A stretch of 64,000 bases of DNA from contig NC_019907.1 in the NCBI RefSeq assembly GCF_000325745.1, positions 1,382,501 through 1,446,500 on the forward strand, in the 5' to 3' direction. Shown piece by piece: positions 48,974 through 60,300 of this stretch. The DNA comes from Liberibacter crescens BT-1 (GTDB lineage: Bacteria; Pseudomonadota; Alphaproteobacteria; Rhizobiales; Rhizobiaceae). Every line of letters starts with the position of its first letter. Position 1 is the stretch's first letter. The position numbers were made by a program, and so were the translations under genes. The notes beneath the pieces were generated by a model. The model saw only the letters and a list, made by a program, of their open reading frames with translations, was not told the origin of the DNA and ran no database searches.

Positions 48974-50068
48974 TTAATCTTTGAAATGCTTTGACAATTT
49001 TAATTTTTGTGACTGGTAATAAGAACCTGAACTTACACCGTAAAGATGCTGCGGAGATTCCAACATGGCTTCATAAATAAGCCGCCCTACAATTTGACCA
49101 TGTTCGAGGATAAAAGGAACTTGATGTGAGCGCATTTCCAACACAACCCTAGAGCTGACTCTTTCTGTTAAAGAGTACCCAAAACCAGGATCTAGAAAAC
49201 CAGCATAATGTATCCTGAACTCTCCCATCAGAGGATCATAAGGTTTCATCTCAGCAGCATAAAAAGGAGGAATGCGTACTGCTTCTCTTGAAACTAAAAT
49301 ATAAAACTCATCTGGATCGAGTATCAGCTCACCCCTTGGATGAACATAAAGAGGATCCCAAAAATCCTGAATTCTATAGCTTTCCTTGAGATCAACATCA
49401 ATAACTTCTGTATGATGTTTACCTCGATATCCTACATGCCTTTCTTTGTTGTGTCCCTCAAGATCGATAGAAAGAGCAATACCTCCTTCTGATATATTAA
49501 CATTTGTGCTTTCAACCAAAACTTCATCAGCCTGCAGCTTCAATAACTCATCTTTATCAAGAATTCTATGATCTTGATGAAATCTAATTTGAGATAACCG
49601 TGATCCAAACCTTACAATTACTGGAAATGTTCTAGGAGAAATTTCCAAATAAAGAGGCCCATGATACCCTGCAGGAATTCTATCAAATTCTTGACTTCTA
49701 TCACTTATTACACGAGTAAATATATCGAGTCGACCTGTAGAACTTTTAGGATTTATAGACGCTGAAATTTCACTGCCAAGCCTCAAACTTTCTATTAAAG
49801 GTATAATATATATACAATTTGTTTCCAATACAGCGCCATACGAAAGATCTATTTCATGCAACTTAAACAAATCTAATTTTTCATATACTGTATGAGAGCC
49901 CGGTAAAAAACTCGCACGTATTCTATAAGCTTTTGAAGAGAGTCTCAAATCAAGGCTAGCTGGTTGTACCTGATTAGGCTCCAGTGGTATTTCAGTTAAT
50001 ATTTTTCCTGACTCTAATAACCCCCAAATAGCCTTATCTGGTAACATTCCTCGTTTCTTTATCATCAC
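48974..50068 (-). CDS. dcd: 2'-deoxycytidine 5'-triphosphate deaminase, long rhizobial form
   Basis: Predicted dCTP deaminase, making dUTP for thymidylate synthesis. The protein is 364 aa, about twice E. coli Dcd, as in Rhizobiales, because it contains a duplicated dUTPase-like fold. The SSTGRLDIFTRV region near residue 107 and the second-half YDPLMGEFRIHYAGFLDPGFG are visible. QPASLDLRL near residue 37 is the nucleotide-binding motif. No lesion is seen. Confidence 0.88.
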   Translation of the reverse strand: MMIKKRGMLPDKAIWGLLESGKILTEIPLEPNQVQPASLDLRLSSKAYRIRASFLPGSHTVYEKLDLFKLHEIDLSYGAVLETNCIYIIPLIESLRLGSEISASINPKSSTGRLDIFTRVISDRSQEFDRIPAGYHGPLYLEISPRTFPVIVRFGSRLSQIRFHQDHRILDKDELLKLQADEVLVESTNVNISEGGIALSIDLEGHNKERHVGYRGKHHTEVIDVDLKESYRIQDFWDPLYVHPRGELILDPDEFYILVSREAVRIPPFYAAEMKPYDPLMGEFRIHYAGFLDPGFGYSLTERVSSRVVLEMRSHQVPFILEHGQIVGRLIYEAMLESPQHLYGVSSGSYYQSQKLKLSKHFKD

Positions 50069-50790
50069 CTTCTCTCTTGTATTCTTATTACTTCAGTTCA
50101 CAAAACAAAAATTTTTAATACCATCTTTTAAAATGGCTCAATGTTTCAGTATCATTACAAGATATATTTAAAGAATTTAGACAGATATATACAAACTGTT
50201 ATAAGTAATTCAATTTTTTATTTATAGAATGATGAAATATTCTTAAAATCAGCATTCAAATAATAAATAATTATTACCTAAAGTAATAGAGATTACAATG
50301 ATCAATTTAATGAGCAGTAGCATCTTTAATGGTAGACCACATGACATATTTGTGTATCACAGCTTTATGTCTTCTTGAAAGAAAACGCCCTTTAATTTTT
50401 TTCAAGAATAATGAATTATTGAAACCAATTTCGTTATTGACACAGAAAGCTTTCTCTTCACTAACTATAACAATAATAGAGAAGCAATTAAAGCTAAAAT
50501 ATCTTATAAATATTGAAAGTAAGTAATCCTGGCTTCAATTTGATCAAAACAATCTTTATTTAGAAAGCTAAAAGATAAAAACCTTCTATTTGTTAAAAGA
50601 AATGCAATTAAATCCTTGATTTTTGTTTCTTTGTAATCTTAAATAGCCGACAATCAATTGACTAAAACAATTTTCTTATTTACACTGAATCTTCATTGAA
50701 TTTCTACATTTTAGTGGTATTCAATGTAAATGACCATTTTTAAAATTTAAAACCTTTAAGAAGGGCCGCTTTTGCGGTATATAAAGCATA
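50069..50790. other. 722-base divergent gap upstream of rpmH
   Basis: AT-rich DNA with no convincing gene; a 65-codon frame at 50329-50526 has no recognisable domain. It should hold the dcd promoter and the rpmH promoter. A short hairpin, GGCCGC-TTTT-GCGGTA, sits just before rpmH at about 50764-50780. Confidence 0.5.
50658..50686 (+). promoter_or_regulatory. Candidate promoter of the rpmH operon
   Basis: TTGACT (50658-50663) and TACACT (50681-50686) are separated by 17 bases, matching sigma-70 spacing. It lies about 100 bases upstream of rpmH. Chance matches are common in such AT-rich DNA, so this is tentative. Confidence 0.45.
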
Positions 50791-50925
50791 ATGAAACGTA
50801 CATTTAATCCCTCAAATGTTATACGTAAAAGACGTCACGGCTTCCGCACTCGAATGGCTACAGTTGGAGGACGAAAAGTAATTTCTGCTCGTAGAGCACG
50901 TGGACGCAAGCGTTTATCCGCTTAA
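50791..50925 (+). CDS. rpmH: 50S ribosomal protein L34
   Basis: A 44-aa basic protein beginning [19 protein letters not shown] and ending RKRLSA, a complete L34. It is followed by rnpA, as in most bacteria. The pair links ribosome synthesis and RNase P. Confidence 0.97.
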   Translation: MKRTFNPSNVIRKRRHGFRTRMATVGGRKVISARRARGRKRLSA

Positions 50926-51008
50926 AGACATTATTTGTTATTTAGAAGATTTTATCTAAATATGTTTTCAAATCAATTTTTGTTTGCTTTAGATTTTACT
51001 CTTATACA

Positions 51009-51350
51009 ATGAGCGAAGAAGATAATAAAAAGCCTGTTGGTCGTCTTAAAAGTCGATCACAATTTCTCGTTGTAAGAAATGGAGAAAGAAGGAAAGGACC
51101 TCTCTTTCTTTTAGAAGTCTTAAATCGCAATGATGTTACTTTAATACCACGTATAGGTTTTACTGTAACAAAGAAACAAGGTGATGCTGTTAGACGTAAT
51201 CGTATTCGTCGTAGATTGAAAGAAGCGGTTCGACTTAGTGCAAAGAAAATACTGAAACCTGGACATGATTATGTAATAATTGCTAAGCGTGATGTCCTTT
51301 TTGCTTCTTTTGAAGATCTTTGTACTCATTTTATTGAACGTGTTAATTAA
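51009..51350 (+). CDS. rnpA: Ribonuclease P protein component
   Basis: Protein subunit of RNase P for tRNA 5' maturation, 113 aa. The RNR motif is clear in GFTVTKKQGDAVRRNRIRRR near residue 55, with LKSRSQFLVVRNG at the start and HDYVIIAKRD near the end. It lies between rpmH and yidC, 37 bases upstream of the latter's start. Confidence 0.95.
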   Translation: MSEEDNKKPVGRLKSRSQFLVVRNGERRKGPLFLLEVLNRNDVTLIPRIGFTVTKKQGDAVRRNRIRRRLKEAVRLSAKKILKPGHDYVIIAKRDVLFASFEDLCTHFIERVN

Positions 51351-51387
51351 CAATCAGCAGAATAAAATCTATCCTAAGGAAGTTTTA

Positions 51388-53148
51388 ATGGAAAGAAATG
51401 GAAATTATTTTTTAGCGATTATGTTATCAGTATTGATTGTATCCGCATGGCAATTTCTATATGTTAACCCTCGTATTGAAGCAATGAAAGAGGCCAAAAA
51501 ATCTTTTCAAAAAGTAGATCAAGATTCCAAAAAAAATGATATAGAGTCTCATGCTCAAATGTCTCCAGCTGTTTTTGCAACAAGCCGTGAACAGGCTATT
51601 GCAACTTCACAACGAGTTGATATTGATACATCTGCTATTAAAGGATCAATTAATTTAAAAGGAGCACGATTTGATGACATTGGACTAAAAGAATATCATG
51701 TAGGAATAAACAAAGATAGTCCAATTATAACTCTCTTAAATCCTTCTAACGATGTAAATGGTTATTTTTCTGAAATAGGCTACTTATCAAGAACAAGCCC
51801 AGATCTGGTTCCAGGACCAGATAGTGTTTGGCAGCTTGTTTCCGGTAAAAAATTGACACCCTCAACCCCTATAACACTTGTTTTCAAAAATTCTAAAGGA
51901 ACTACCTTTAAGCGTATCATATCTATAGATAAAAACTACATGTTTACAATAGTTGATACTATAACAAATAACAGTGCGGAACCTATAAAATTATCTTTGT
52001 ATGGTAGAATAACACGTTATGAAGGAAAAACAGAAAATCCTGTTTATGTCTTACATGAAGGATTTATAGGTGTTCTTGATGATATGTCACTTATAGAAAA
52101 GAAATATACTGATATTAAAAAATCTAATACTATTGAAACTCACCATATTTTAAATGGCTGGTTAGGAATTACAGATAAATATTGGGCATCTATTCTTATT
52201 CCATCTAAAGATATAAACTTTGAAAGTCATTTCTCCTTCTTTTCTGATGGACAACCTCGCTATCAAGCTGATCTTAAAAGTCCTGAAATCACTATAGAAT
52301 CTGGAAAGTCAGAACAGATTAAAAATCTCTTGTTTGCTGGTGCTAAAGAAGTTCCTGTCATTGATCAATACGAAAAAGAATTTTTTATCCCGCGTTTTGA
52401 TAGATTGATAGACTGGGGATGGTTCTATTTTATTACCAAACCCATGTTTATGATGATGGATTATCTCTATCGTTTGGTAGGGAATTTTGGCTTAGCTATC
52501 ATGCTAACAACTATTATTGTTAAACTTATTTTCTTCCCTCTTGCTAATAAACAATATGCATCTATGGCAAATATGAAAAATATACAGCCCAAAATAGATG
52601 AATTGCGCGAAATTTTTAAAGATGATCGCTTAGGTTTGCAAAAAGCAGTTATTGAGTTATATAAGAAAGAAAATATAAATCCATTAGCAGGATGTTGGCC
52701 AATGATACTTCAAATTCCTGTATTTTTTGCGATTTATAAAGTCATTTATATTACTATAGAAATGCGACATGCTCCATTTATAGGATGGATTCATGATCTT
52801 TCTGCTCCTGATCCAACGAATATTATTAATATATTTGGCCTTTTACCTTTTGAAGCACCAGCTATAGTTCATATTGGTGCTTGGCCATTAATAATGGGCC
52901 TTTCCATGTTCTTACAAATGCGAATGAATCCTCCTCCTCCTGACAAGACTCAAGCAATTATTTTTAATTGGATGCCAGTAGTATTTATATTTACTTTAGC
53001 AAGTTTTCCAGCTGGATTGGTAATTTATTGGGCTTGGAACAACACTCTATCAATTATTCAACAAGCTATAATTATGAAAAAACATGGCGTTAAAGTTGAG
53101 ATTTTTAAAAACATAAGTTCTTTAGTTCAATATTTAAAGAAAAAATAG
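51388..53148 (+). CDS. yidC: Membrane protein insertase YidC
   Basis: Inserts and folds inner-membrane proteins with or without SecYEG, 586 aa. ATG at 51388 follows AAGGAAGTTT and gives the first membrane helix ([19 protein letters not shown]). A large periplasmic domain (about 60-350) precedes five membrane helices with [18 protein letters not shown] and [19 protein letters not shown] longer frame from 51280 overlaps rnpA and is unlikely. Confidence 0.96.
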   Translation: MERNGNYFLAIMLSVLIVSAWQFLYVNPRIEAMKEAKKSFQKVDQDSKKNDIESHAQMSPAVFATSREQAIATSQRVDIDTSAIKGSINLKGARFDDIGLKEYHVGINKDSPIITLLNPSNDVNGYFSEIGYLSRTSPDLVPGPDSVWQLVSGKKLTPSTPITLVFKNSKGTTFKRIISIDKNYMFTIVDTITNNSAEPIKLSLYGRITRYEGKTENPVYVLHEGFIGVLDDMSLIEKKYTDIKKSNTIETHHILNGWLGITDKYWASILIPSKDINFESHFSFFSDGQPRYQADLKSPEITIESGKSEQIKNLLFAGAKEVPVIDQYEKEFFIPRFDRLIDWGWFYFITKPMFMMMDYLYRLVGNFGLAIMLTTIIVKLIFFPLANKQYASMANMKNIQPKIDELREIFKDDRLGLQKAVIELYKKENINPLAGCWPMILQIPVFFAIYKVIYITIEMRHAPFIGWIHDLSAPDPTNIINIFGLLPFEAPAIVHIGAWPLIMGLSMFLQMRMNPPPPDKTQAIIFNWMPVVFIFTLASFPAGLVIYWAWNNTLSIIQQAIIMKKHGVKVEIFKNISSLVQYLKKK

Positions 53149-53188
53149 TTTTATTTGCTCTCTTATAAAAGAAGACATAATTACAAAA

Positions 53189-53830
53189 ATGTTTATAGAT
53201 TCTGATATATTTTTAAAGAAACATTGGATTTTTTTAAAAGGTGTTCCTGAAATAAGTCTTCTCCCTCAATCAGGACCTCCTGAGATAGCTTTTATTGGTC
53301 GTTCAAATGTTGGAAAATCTTCTCTTATTAATGCATTGATTAACCAAAAAGGATTAGCAAGAACTTCAAACGTGCCAGGTCGTACCCAAGAATTAAATTA
53401 CTTTATACCAAGCGGATACTTGGAAAACAATAATGAATTCCCGCCATTAGCCATTGTTGACATGCCAGGGTATGGTTATATGGAAGCTCCAAAAGAAAAA
53501 GCTAATGTTTGGAAAAAATTAATTTTTCAATATTTTTATATTCGATCAACATTGAAACGTGTTTATCTTCTAATTGACAGTCGTCATGGAATTAAAAAAA
53601 ATGATAAAGATACGTTCCTTTTACTCGACAAGGCAGCAATATCCTATCAAGTTATCCTTACAAAGATTGATAAAATTGATAAAGTTTCCATTCAAGATAT
53701 ATTAGAAAAAACTCAAAAAGCTATACTTAAACATCCAGCTTCATATCCTTTTGTATTAGCCACGTCTTCTGGAACTGGAAAAGGCCTTGAAATATTACGA
53801 AATGCCATTATTGAAACTGTAAATACATAA
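53189..53830 (+). CDS. engB: Ribosome biogenesis GTPase EngB (YsxC/YihA)
   Basis: GTPase required for 50S assembly, 213 aa. G1 is [10 protein letters not shown] near residue 37, G3 is VDMPGYGY near 90, and G4 is LTKIDK near 149. GRTQELNYF switch I is present. It follows yidC by 40 bases in the usual rpmH-rnpA-yidC-engB order. Confidence 0.95.
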   Translation: MFIDSDIFLKKHWIFLKGVPEISLLPQSGPPEIAFIGRSNVGKSSLINALINQKGLARTSNVPGRTQELNYFIPSGYLENNNEFPPLAIVDMPGYGYMEAPKEKANVWKKLIFQYFYIRSTLKRVYLLIDSRHGIKKNDKDTFLLLDKAAISYQVILTKIDKIDKVSIQDILEKTQKAILKHPASYPFVLATSSGTGKGLEILRNAIIETVNT

Positions 53831-53920
53831 AAATCCGTTGGAATTATTATTCCTCATTTTTTGATGATAATCCAACCATTATTAGATAAAATGAACTCGT
53901 TTTGAGAAGTGTGGTTTCAA

Positions 53921-54808
53921 ATGGAAGAACATGAAAGTCAGATTCAAGCACGTTTGCTAGCACAAGCGCTGCCTTTTATGCAACTTTATGAAAACAAAAC
54001 TATTATTGTAAAATATGGCGGACATGCCATGGAGCAAGGAGAACTTAGAAAAGCTTTTGCCAGCGATATAGCTCTTTTAAAACAATCAGGAGTTAATCCT
54101 ATTGTTGTCCACGGAGGCGGACCACAAATAGGTGCAGTTCTTCAGAAAATGGGAATTGAATCAAAATTTGAATCTGGACTACGTGTTACAGATCAAAAAA
54201 CTGTAGAAATTGTTGAAATGGTACTCGCTGGTTCAATCAACAAAGAAATAGTAGCTCTTATTAATAGAACTGGTGAGTGGGCGATCGGTTTATGTGGCAA
54301 AGATGGTAATATGGTTTTTGCAGAAAAAGTTAAAAAAAATATTATAGATTCTTCTTCAAATCATCAAAAAGTCGTTGATTTAGGTTTCGTAGGTGAAGTT
54401 GTTGAAGTTGATAGAACTCTTCTAGATTTACTTGCGAAATCAGAAATGATTCCTGTAATAGCGCCTATCGCTCCTGGACGTGATGGTAACACTTACAATA
54501 TAAATGCTGACACATTTGCCGGCGCTATTGCTGGAGCACTTAATGCTTCACGCCTTTTATTCTTAACTAATGTTCCGGGTGTTCTTGATAAAGATGGAAA
54601 CCTTATCAAGAAATTATCAATATCCAAGGCTCGTTTGCTTATAGAAGATGGAACTATTTCTGAAGGAATGATTCCAAAAGTTGAAACATCTATTAAAGCT
54701 ATTAAGGCTGGTGTAGAAGGAGTCGTTATTTTAAATGGCAAAACAGCTCACTCCATACTCTTAGAAATTTTTACTGAAAACGGAGCAGGAACCCTCTTGG
54801 TACCTTGA
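53921..54808 (+). CDS. argB: Acetylglutamate kinase
   Basis: Phosphorylates N-acetylglutamate in arginine synthesis, 295 aa from ATG at 53921. GAGAAG lies about 12 bases upstream; a GTG four codons earlier is possible. [22 protein letters not shown] and the C-terminal [18 protein letters not shown] are typical. It is last in the rpmH-to-argB run. Arginine pathway retention cannot be judged from this gene alone. Confidence 0.95.
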   Translation: MEEHESQIQARLLAQALPFMQLYENKTIIVKYGGHAMEQGELRKAFASDIALLKQSGVNPIVVHGGGPQIGAVLQKMGIESKFESGLRVTDQKTVEIVEMVLAGSINKEIVALINRTGEWAIGLCGKDGNMVFAEKVKKNIIDSSSNHQKVVDLGFVGEVVEVDRTLLDLLAKSEMIPVIAPIAPGRDGNTYNINADTFAGAIAGALNASRLLFLTNVPGVLDKDGNLIKKLSISKARLLIEDGTISEGMIPKVETSIKAIKAGVEGVVILNGKTAHSILLEIFTENGAGTLLVP

Positions 54809-55149
54809 ATTATTTTTCACGTTTTTATGATTTCTTTTTTATACGAAAATCCAATAAACAGAATGAGTTTTGATCTCATTCTTATATTTTTTATCTTAAA
54901 TAAGATTTTCTTCTATCAAGCTTAAAATATTATTGAAAAAATTTAAGAAACGTTTACAATTTATTACTTATTGATGTAATCTCAGAAAAAAGAGCCTTAT
55001 ATCTGAGATATTTAAAATGTATTCATGATAATTAAATTTATAAAAGTCTTAAAGTTAAATGATTAAAAGAACATCTTTTTATTTATTTTTTAATTTACTA
55101 TATGAAATAACCTTCTACATGTTATCTCTTTCTAAGACAGGGAGCTTTA
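54809..55149. other. 341-base gap between argB and bioB
   Basis: Begins with the argB terminator. The rest is AT-rich and should carry the biotin-operon promoter. I found no BioR-type box (TTATCTATAA); the closest is TTATCTCTTT at about 55120. Confidence 0.5.
54860..54892 (+). terminator. Rho-independent terminator after argB
   Basis: AGAATGAG pairs with CTCATTCT around a seven-base loop, then TATATTTTTTAT. It lies 52 bases after the argB stop and isolates argB from the biotin operon. Confidence 0.75.
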
Positions 55150-56160
55150 ATGTCAATACCAATGAGTACAACACAATCTATAGATATTCCTCAAAAAAAA
55201 TCTTGGACGACTGAAGAAGCACGGGCTCTTTATAAAAGACCATTTAATGATCTGTTATTTCAATCTCATACTATCTATCGGGCCAACTTTGATTCAAACC
55301 GCGTACAACTTAGCACATTACTTAATATTAAAAATGGAGGATGTCCTGAAGATTGTGGCTACTGTAGCCAGTCTGCATATCATAATACGAACATAAAAGC
55401 CTCAAAACTCATTAAAACTGAACAGGCTGTCGAAAAAGCACGATTATCTAAAAAAAGTGGTGCTACCCGTTATTGTATGGGCGCTGCTTGGCGTAGTCCT
55501 AAACAAAGAGATATGGATGAACTTGTTTCTATGATACGAGGGGTAAAAGCTCTTGGTCTTGAAACATGTATGACTCTTGGTATGTTATCATTAGAACAAG
55601 CGCAAATTTTAGCTGAAGCTGGGCTTGATTACTATAATCATAATATTGATACCTCTGAACGATTTTATTCAGAAATTGTAACAACACATACTTTTCAAGA
55701 TCGGCTAGAAACCCTTGAAAATGTCAACAAGGCAGGTATTAAAATCTGTTGCGGCGGTATCTTTGGACTGGGAGAAACTGTTGATGACCGCGTTGATATG
55801 TTAGTAACCCTTTCTAACTTAAAAAGTCCACCTGAAAGCGTACCTATTAACATGCTTATTCCAATTCCAGGCTCAAAACTAGAGAACGCGATACCCATTG
55901 ATAATCTTGAGTTCGTTCGAATGATAGCTCTTACTCGCATTTTAATGCCAAAATCCTATGTACGCTTAGCGGCAGGACGTATTGCAATGTCAGATGAAAT
56001 GCAAGCATTATGTTTTTTTGCAGGAACTAATTCAATTTTTGTTGGAGATAAACTTTTGACCACCGAAAATCCTGATGAAGACAAAGACATGAATCTTCTT
56101 CATCGTCTTGGAATAACTCCAGAATCCATAAATGACACTCAATCAACTTGTTCTTTATAA
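55150..56160 (+). CDS. bioB: Biotin synthase
   Basis: Radical-SAM enzyme that inserts sulfur into dethiobiotin, 336 aa. The SAM-cluster motif [11 protein letters not shown] (CX3CX2C) is near residue 60. [20 protein letters not shown] and [12 protein letters not shown] are typical, the last with the Arg ligand of the second cluster. CAGGGAG lies upstream of ATG. It overlaps bioF by 29 bases and is the first gene of bioBFDAZ. Confidence 0.97.
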   Translation: MSIPMSTTQSIDIPQKKSWTTEEARALYKRPFNDLLFQSHTIYRANFDSNRVQLSTLLNIKNGGCPEDCGYCSQSAYHNTNIKASKLIKTEQAVEKARLSKKSGATRYCMGAAWRSPKQRDMDELVSMIRGVKALGLETCMTLGMLSLEQAQILAEAGLDYYNHNIDTSERFYSEIVTTHTFQDRLETLENVNKAGIKICCGGIFGLGETVDDRVDMLVTLSNLKSPPESVPINMLIPIPGSKLENAIPIDNLEFVRMIALTRILMPKSYVRLAAGRIAMSDEMQALCFFAGTNSIFVGDKLLTTENPDEDKDMNLLHRLGITPESINDTQSTCSL

Positions 56161-57274
56161 CAAAAAACTGCAACAGCTCGAGAAGAAAGAACGTCTACGT
56201 ATATTAACCAAAACAAAAGGGATTGATTTTACTTCAAATGACTATCTTTCTCTTGCAAGCTCAAAACGGTTAAATGACTGTATAATAGATGCACTCAACA
56301 GAGATGTTCCTATTGGTGCTGGAGGTTCTCGCCTCTTACGTGGTAATCATCATGAACATGAAACGTTAGAACATGAAGCTTCTGTATTTTTCGGATCAGA
56401 AAAAGTACTGTACTTCAGTAGCGGATATGTAGCAAATATAGCAGTTCTTTCAACACTTCCACAACCACAAGACATTATTTTCCATGATATTTTAGTCCAT
56501 GCAAGTGCATATGCAGGAATGCAATCAGGAAAAGCAAAAACTATTCCTATACCTCATAATAACGTCAATGCTTTTGAAGACGCCATTAGCCAATGGCGCA
56601 AACGCGGAGGTAAAGGAACTCCTTGGATTGTTGTAGAAAGTCTCTATTCCATGGATGGTGACAAGGCGCCTTTGCATGATCTGTTAAAACTGGCCAATCA
56701 GTATAATGGCTTCCTTTTCATTGATGAAGCTCACGCTACTGGTATTTATGGTGCGAATGGTTATGGCTTTACAGAAGATCTTCACAGACATGAGAATGTT
56801 CTTGTACTTCACACTTGTGGAAAAGCCCTTGGTGTATCAGGCGCTCTTCTAGGCGCCAACAAATTACTATGTAACTATATCATTAATTATGCCAAACCTT
56901 TTATTTACACAACAGCTCCTTCTCCACTAGAAGCAAGAATTGTTCGTGAAGCATTAAAAATTGTAAAAGAAGAACCAGAGAGACGAGAAAAACTTCATGA
57001 TCTCATTTCTTTCACAGATAGGCTTTTTAACAATATTTTCGGATTCTCAAGTGGTTCTCAAATTCAGCCTATCATTATTGGTAAAAATGATTATACAATA
57101 CAGATTGCTCAACGTATGCAAAAAGAGGGTTTCGATGTTCGTGCTATTCGTCCACCTACAGTACCAATTGGAACTTCACGCTTGCGTATATCTATCACCT
57201 TAAACGTCAATACCGAAATAATTCAATTTTTTGTTGATCAGCTGAAGCAGATAATGTCAGAAATAATCTCATGA
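56132..57274 (+). CDS. bioF: 8-amino-7-oxononanoate synthase
   Basis: PLP enzyme that condenses pimeloyl-thioester and alanine, 380 aa. [12 protein letters not shown] lies near the start, and the aldimine lysine is in [12 protein letters not shown] near residue 232 (more often GTFSKALG). [12 protein letters not shown] carries the Asp and His. It overlaps bioB at one end and bioD by 4 bases at the other, so translation is coupled. Confidence 0.96.
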   Translation: MTLNQLVLYNKKLQQLEKKERLRILTKTKGIDFTSNDYLSLASSKRLNDCIIDALNRDVPIGAGGSRLLRGNHHEHETLEHEASVFFGSEKVLYFSSGYVANIAVLSTLPQPQDIIFHDILVHASAYAGMQSGKAKTIPIPHNNVNAFEDAISQWRKRGGKGTPWIVVESLYSMDGDKAPLHDLLKLANQYNGFLFIDEAHATGIYGANGYGFTEDLHRHENVLVLHTCGKALGVSGALLGANKLLCNYIINYAKPFIYTTAPSPLEARIVREALKIVKEEPERREKLHDLISFTDRLFNNIFGFSSGSQIQPIIIGKNDYTIQIAQRMQKEGFDVRAIRPPTVPIGTSRLRISITLNVNTEIIQFFVDQLKQIMSEIIS

Positions 57275-57909
57275 GTTTACGCCTTGTTATTACCGGAACA
57301 GATACAGATGTCGGAAAAACAGTTTTCTCAGCTGCTCTCGCTAATGCATTGGATTCTTACTATTGGAAACCAATCCAGGCAGGCCTTGATAGCGAAACTG
57401 ACAGCGAAACTGTTCATCGTCTTGGTAAAATCCCATTAAAACGAATCCTACCTGAAGCCTGGCGACTAAAAACCCCTGCCGCACCTTATATATCTGCAAT
57501 AATTGATGGATTAACGATTAATCCTCAAACTCTCCAACCACCTGAAGGAAAGTTTCCTCTCATTATTGAGGGTGCAGGCGGTCTTCTTGTACCTATCACA
57601 CGACATAAGCTTTTTATTGATGTTTTTTCTCAATGGCAATGTCCTGTTATTTTATGTACACGTACAAGCCTTGGAACTATTAATCATACTTTATTGTCAA
57701 TAGAAGCGATGCGTACCCGCAAGATTAAAATACTTGGAGTTGTATTTATTGGAGATGAACAGCCAGAAACAGAAAAAACGATCTCTGAAATAGGCTCTGT
57801 ACACCATCTTGGAAGATTGCCAAAAATTTCTCCTCTAACACCTGATACACTTCATAAGAACTTTCACAAACATTTTGATGTTTCCTCTTTTACAAAAGAT
57901 AGCACATGA
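57271..57909 (+). CDS. bioD: Dethiobiotin synthetase
   Basis: ATP-dependent carboxylase closing the ureido ring of dethiobiotin, 212 aa. The P-loop GTDTDVGKTVFS lies at residues 9-20. YWKPIQAGLDSETDS and IEGAGGLLVPI are typical. ATGA overlaps link it to both neighbours. Confidence 0.96.
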   Translation: MSLRLVITGTDTDVGKTVFSAALANALDSYYWKPIQAGLDSETDSETVHRLGKIPLKRILPEAWRLKTPAAPYISAIIDGLTINPQTLQPPEGKFPLIIEGAGGLLVPITRHKLFIDVFSQWQCPVILCTRTSLGTINHTLLSIEAMRTRKIKILGVVFIGDEQPETEKTISEIGSVHHLGRLPKISPLTPDTLHKNFHKHFDVSSFTKDST

Positions 57910-59186
57910 TATCCTTTCATCCACAGCGGTCACCAATATGGCATCCATTTACACAACACTTCCTACATCCAACATGGAAGAGAATTATCAGTACAAAAGA
58001 TGCCTATCTTATTGACGAAGATGGTTTTTTAATTTTCGATGCAATCTCCTCGTGGTGGGTTATTACACATGGACATCGTCATCCAACTATTATGAATGCC
58101 ATTCAAAATGCTTCTACATACTTCGATCAGATCATCTTTTCTGAATATACACACGAACCAGCAGAAAATCTTGCTCAAGGGCTGATTAGAATTGCTCCCC
58201 CAGGCCTTTCATATGTCTTCTTTTCTGATAGCGGCTCAACTTCAGTAGAGGTAGCTCTAAAAATGGCCCTGGGCTTTTTTTATAATAATGGTACAAAACG
58301 TACACAGATTATAGTTATGGAACATGGTTATCATGGTGATACAATTGGCACAATGTCAGCTGGAGCACATGGAGTTTTTAATACACCCTACGAACCTTTA
58401 CTCTTCAATGTTAATACTATACCCTTTCCCTCTGCAGGACACGAACAAGATTCTCTTGATGCGCTTGAGAAGTTTTGTTGTAATGGCACAGCTGCAGCTT
58501 TTTTAATTGAACCATTAGTGCTTGGTGCTGGTGGTATGAAAATGTATCCACCTTACTTATTAAAAGAGTTTAGAAAAATTACACAACATTATGGAACGCT
58601 TTTGATTGCTGATGAAGTAATGACTGGTTGGGGAAGAACTGGAACCATATTTGCTTGTAATCATGTTAATGTAACACCAGATATCTTATGTATCTCTAAA
58701 GGTATTACAGGCGGAGCGCTTCCTTTAGCTGCAACTTTATGTTCTACTGAAATTTTCGATGCGCATGTATCTCCTGACCAGAGCCGGATGTTTTTTCATT
58801 CTAGCTCCTATACAGCCAATCCAATTGCTTGTGCAGCAGCTGTAGCTAATCTTAATATTTGGGAAAATGAACCTGTCATACAGCGTATTGCAGAATTAGA
58901 GAAAATGCATTCTAAAATATTGCCGCGATTCCAGTCAGATCAACGTTTTATTAATGTTCGACAAATGGGAACAATCGCTGCACTTGATCTTAATACCGAA
59001 AAAAAAGGTTATTTTTCAGATGTCGGATTAAAACTCCGCACTTTCTTTCGAAAAAAAAATCTTCTTATTCGTCCTCTTGGGAACATAATCTATTTAATGC
59101 CTCCTTATTGTACTACATTAGCCGAGCTTATTCAAACTTATGAAGCAATTAATGAAGCAGCTGATATCGTAGAGACTATTAAATGA
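57906..59186 (+). CDS. bioA: Adenosylmethionine-8-amino-7-oxononanoate aminotransferase
   Basis: Class III aminotransferase making 7,8-diaminononanoate, 426 aa. SGSTSVEVALKMAL, ADEVMTGWGRTG and ISKGITGGALPL (PLP lysine near residue 272) are intact. WHPFTQH near residue 12 is a BioA hallmark. It lies between bioD and bioZ with 4-base overlaps. Confidence 0.96.
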   Translation: MISFHPQRSPIWHPFTQHFLHPTWKRIISTKDAYLIDEDGFLIFDAISSWWVITHGHRHPTIMNAIQNASTYFDQIIFSEYTHEPAENLAQGLIRIAPPGLSYVFFSDSGSTSVEVALKMALGFFYNNGTKRTQIIVMEHGYHGDTIGTMSAGAHGVFNTPYEPLLFNVNTIPFPSAGHEQDSLDALEKFCCNGTAAAFLIEPLVLGAGGMKMYPPYLLKEFRKITQHYGTLLIADEVMTGWGRTGTIFACNHVNVTPDILCISKGITGGALPLAATLCSTEIFDAHVSPDQSRMFFHSSSYTANPIACAAAVANLNIWENEPVIQRIAELEKMHSKILPRFQSDQRFINVRQMGTIAALDLNTEKKGYFSDVGLKLRTFFRKKNLLIRPLGNIIYLMPPYCTTLAELIQTYEAINEAADIVETIK

Positions 59187-60172
59187 TGAAACCTTCTAGT
59201 CGTATTCTCGGATTTGGTCATTCTGTCCCTGAAAAATGTATTAACAATTCCGATATCGAATTACAATTAGGACTAAATTCTGGTTGGATAGAACGCAGAA
59301 CTGGCATTCAGACACGATGGTGGGCATCCCCCAATGATACACTCACTGATCTTGCAGCAAGAGCTGCAGAAGAAGCTCTTAATGAGGCGAATATTCATAG
59401 TGATGAGATTACGCTGACAATCCTTGCGACCTCAACCCCTGATCAACTTTTACCACCATCAGCTCCTTTTCTTGCACACAAACTTGGACTTGTAAAATCA
59501 GGAGCTATTGATTTATCAGGAGCTTGCTCAGGATTTCTATATGGGCTAGTACTAGCTGATAGTTATGTAAAAACACATAACTCAGCAGCTCTTGTAGTTG
59601 CCGCGAATATCTTAAGTCGACGCATTAATATGAACGACAAAGATACTGCAATTATTTTTGGAGATGCCGCCGGTGCCATTATTCTAGCACCATCATCTAA
59701 ACCAAAGGTTGGAGTTCTTGGTATCGAATTATCTTCAGATGGTAGTCAGTATGACTTAATAAAAATTCCTGCAGGCGGAAGTACCCGACCATTTAGCAAG
59801 GATATGCAACCTTACGAATCACTTATGACTGTACATAATGGACAAATGATATTTTCCAAAGCTGTAGAAATGATGGTTGAATCATCTAAAAAAGCTATGC
59901 AACAAGCTGGTCTCAACTCAAATAACATTGACCGTTTTATTCCACATCAAGCTAATGCCCGTATTATTAATACAGTCTGTAAACATCTGGATATTCCAAA
60001 TGATAAGACTGTACAGACAATCCGAGAGTTTGGAAATTCTTCAGCGGCAACAATTCCTCTTTCTCTTTCATTATCTAACAAACAACGTCCATTTATTCCA
60101 GGAGAACGCTTACTCTTGGCTGCATCAGGAGCAGGAATGATAAGTGGAGCTGTCATTTTTGTTATTAACTGA
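59183..60172 (+). CDS. bioZ: BioZ-type 3-oxoacyl-ACP synthase III for pimeloyl precursor
   Basis: FabH-fold enzyme, 329 aa. The catalytic triad is Cys in DLSGACSGFLYG near residue 112, His in FIPHQANAR near 255 and Asn in EFGNSSAATIPL near 285. Position as the fifth gene of bioBFDA, overlapping bioA, identifies it as BioZ, which in Agrobacterium and Ca. Liberibacter asiaticus condenses glutaryl-CoA with malonyl-ACP to start pimelate, bypassing BioC and BioH. That specificity is known for the family and inferred here; it could instead serve as FabH. Confidence 0.92.
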   Translation: MMKPSSRILGFGHSVPEKCINNSDIELQLGLNSGWIERRTGIQTRWWASPNDTLTDLAARAAEEALNEANIHSDEITLTILATSTPDQLLPPSAPFLAHKLGLVKSGAIDLSGACSGFLYGLVLADSYVKTHNSAALVVAANILSRRINMNDKDTAIIFGDAAGAIILAPSSKPKVGVLGIELSSDGSQYDLIKIPAGGSTRPFSKDMQPYESLMTVHNGQMIFSKAVEMMVESSKKAMQQAGLNSNNIDRFIPHQANARIINTVCKHLDIPNDKTVQTIREFGNSSAATIPLSLSLSNKQRPFIPGERLLLAASGAGMISGAVIFVIN

Positions 60173-60300
60173 ATTAAATCGTATGTTCATTACCAGAAAT
60201 CATGATATTACGACTTATTATCCTTTTAAACGAGGTTTGAGTTCTTAAAATAACCATTCACAAATTGATTATAGAAGTATTTTTTGAAATTAGCATCGGT

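Noticed and set aside
50329-50526. A 65-codon plus-strand frame upstream of rpmH
   Set aside because: No ribosome-binding site, no known motif and no partner gene; likely chance.
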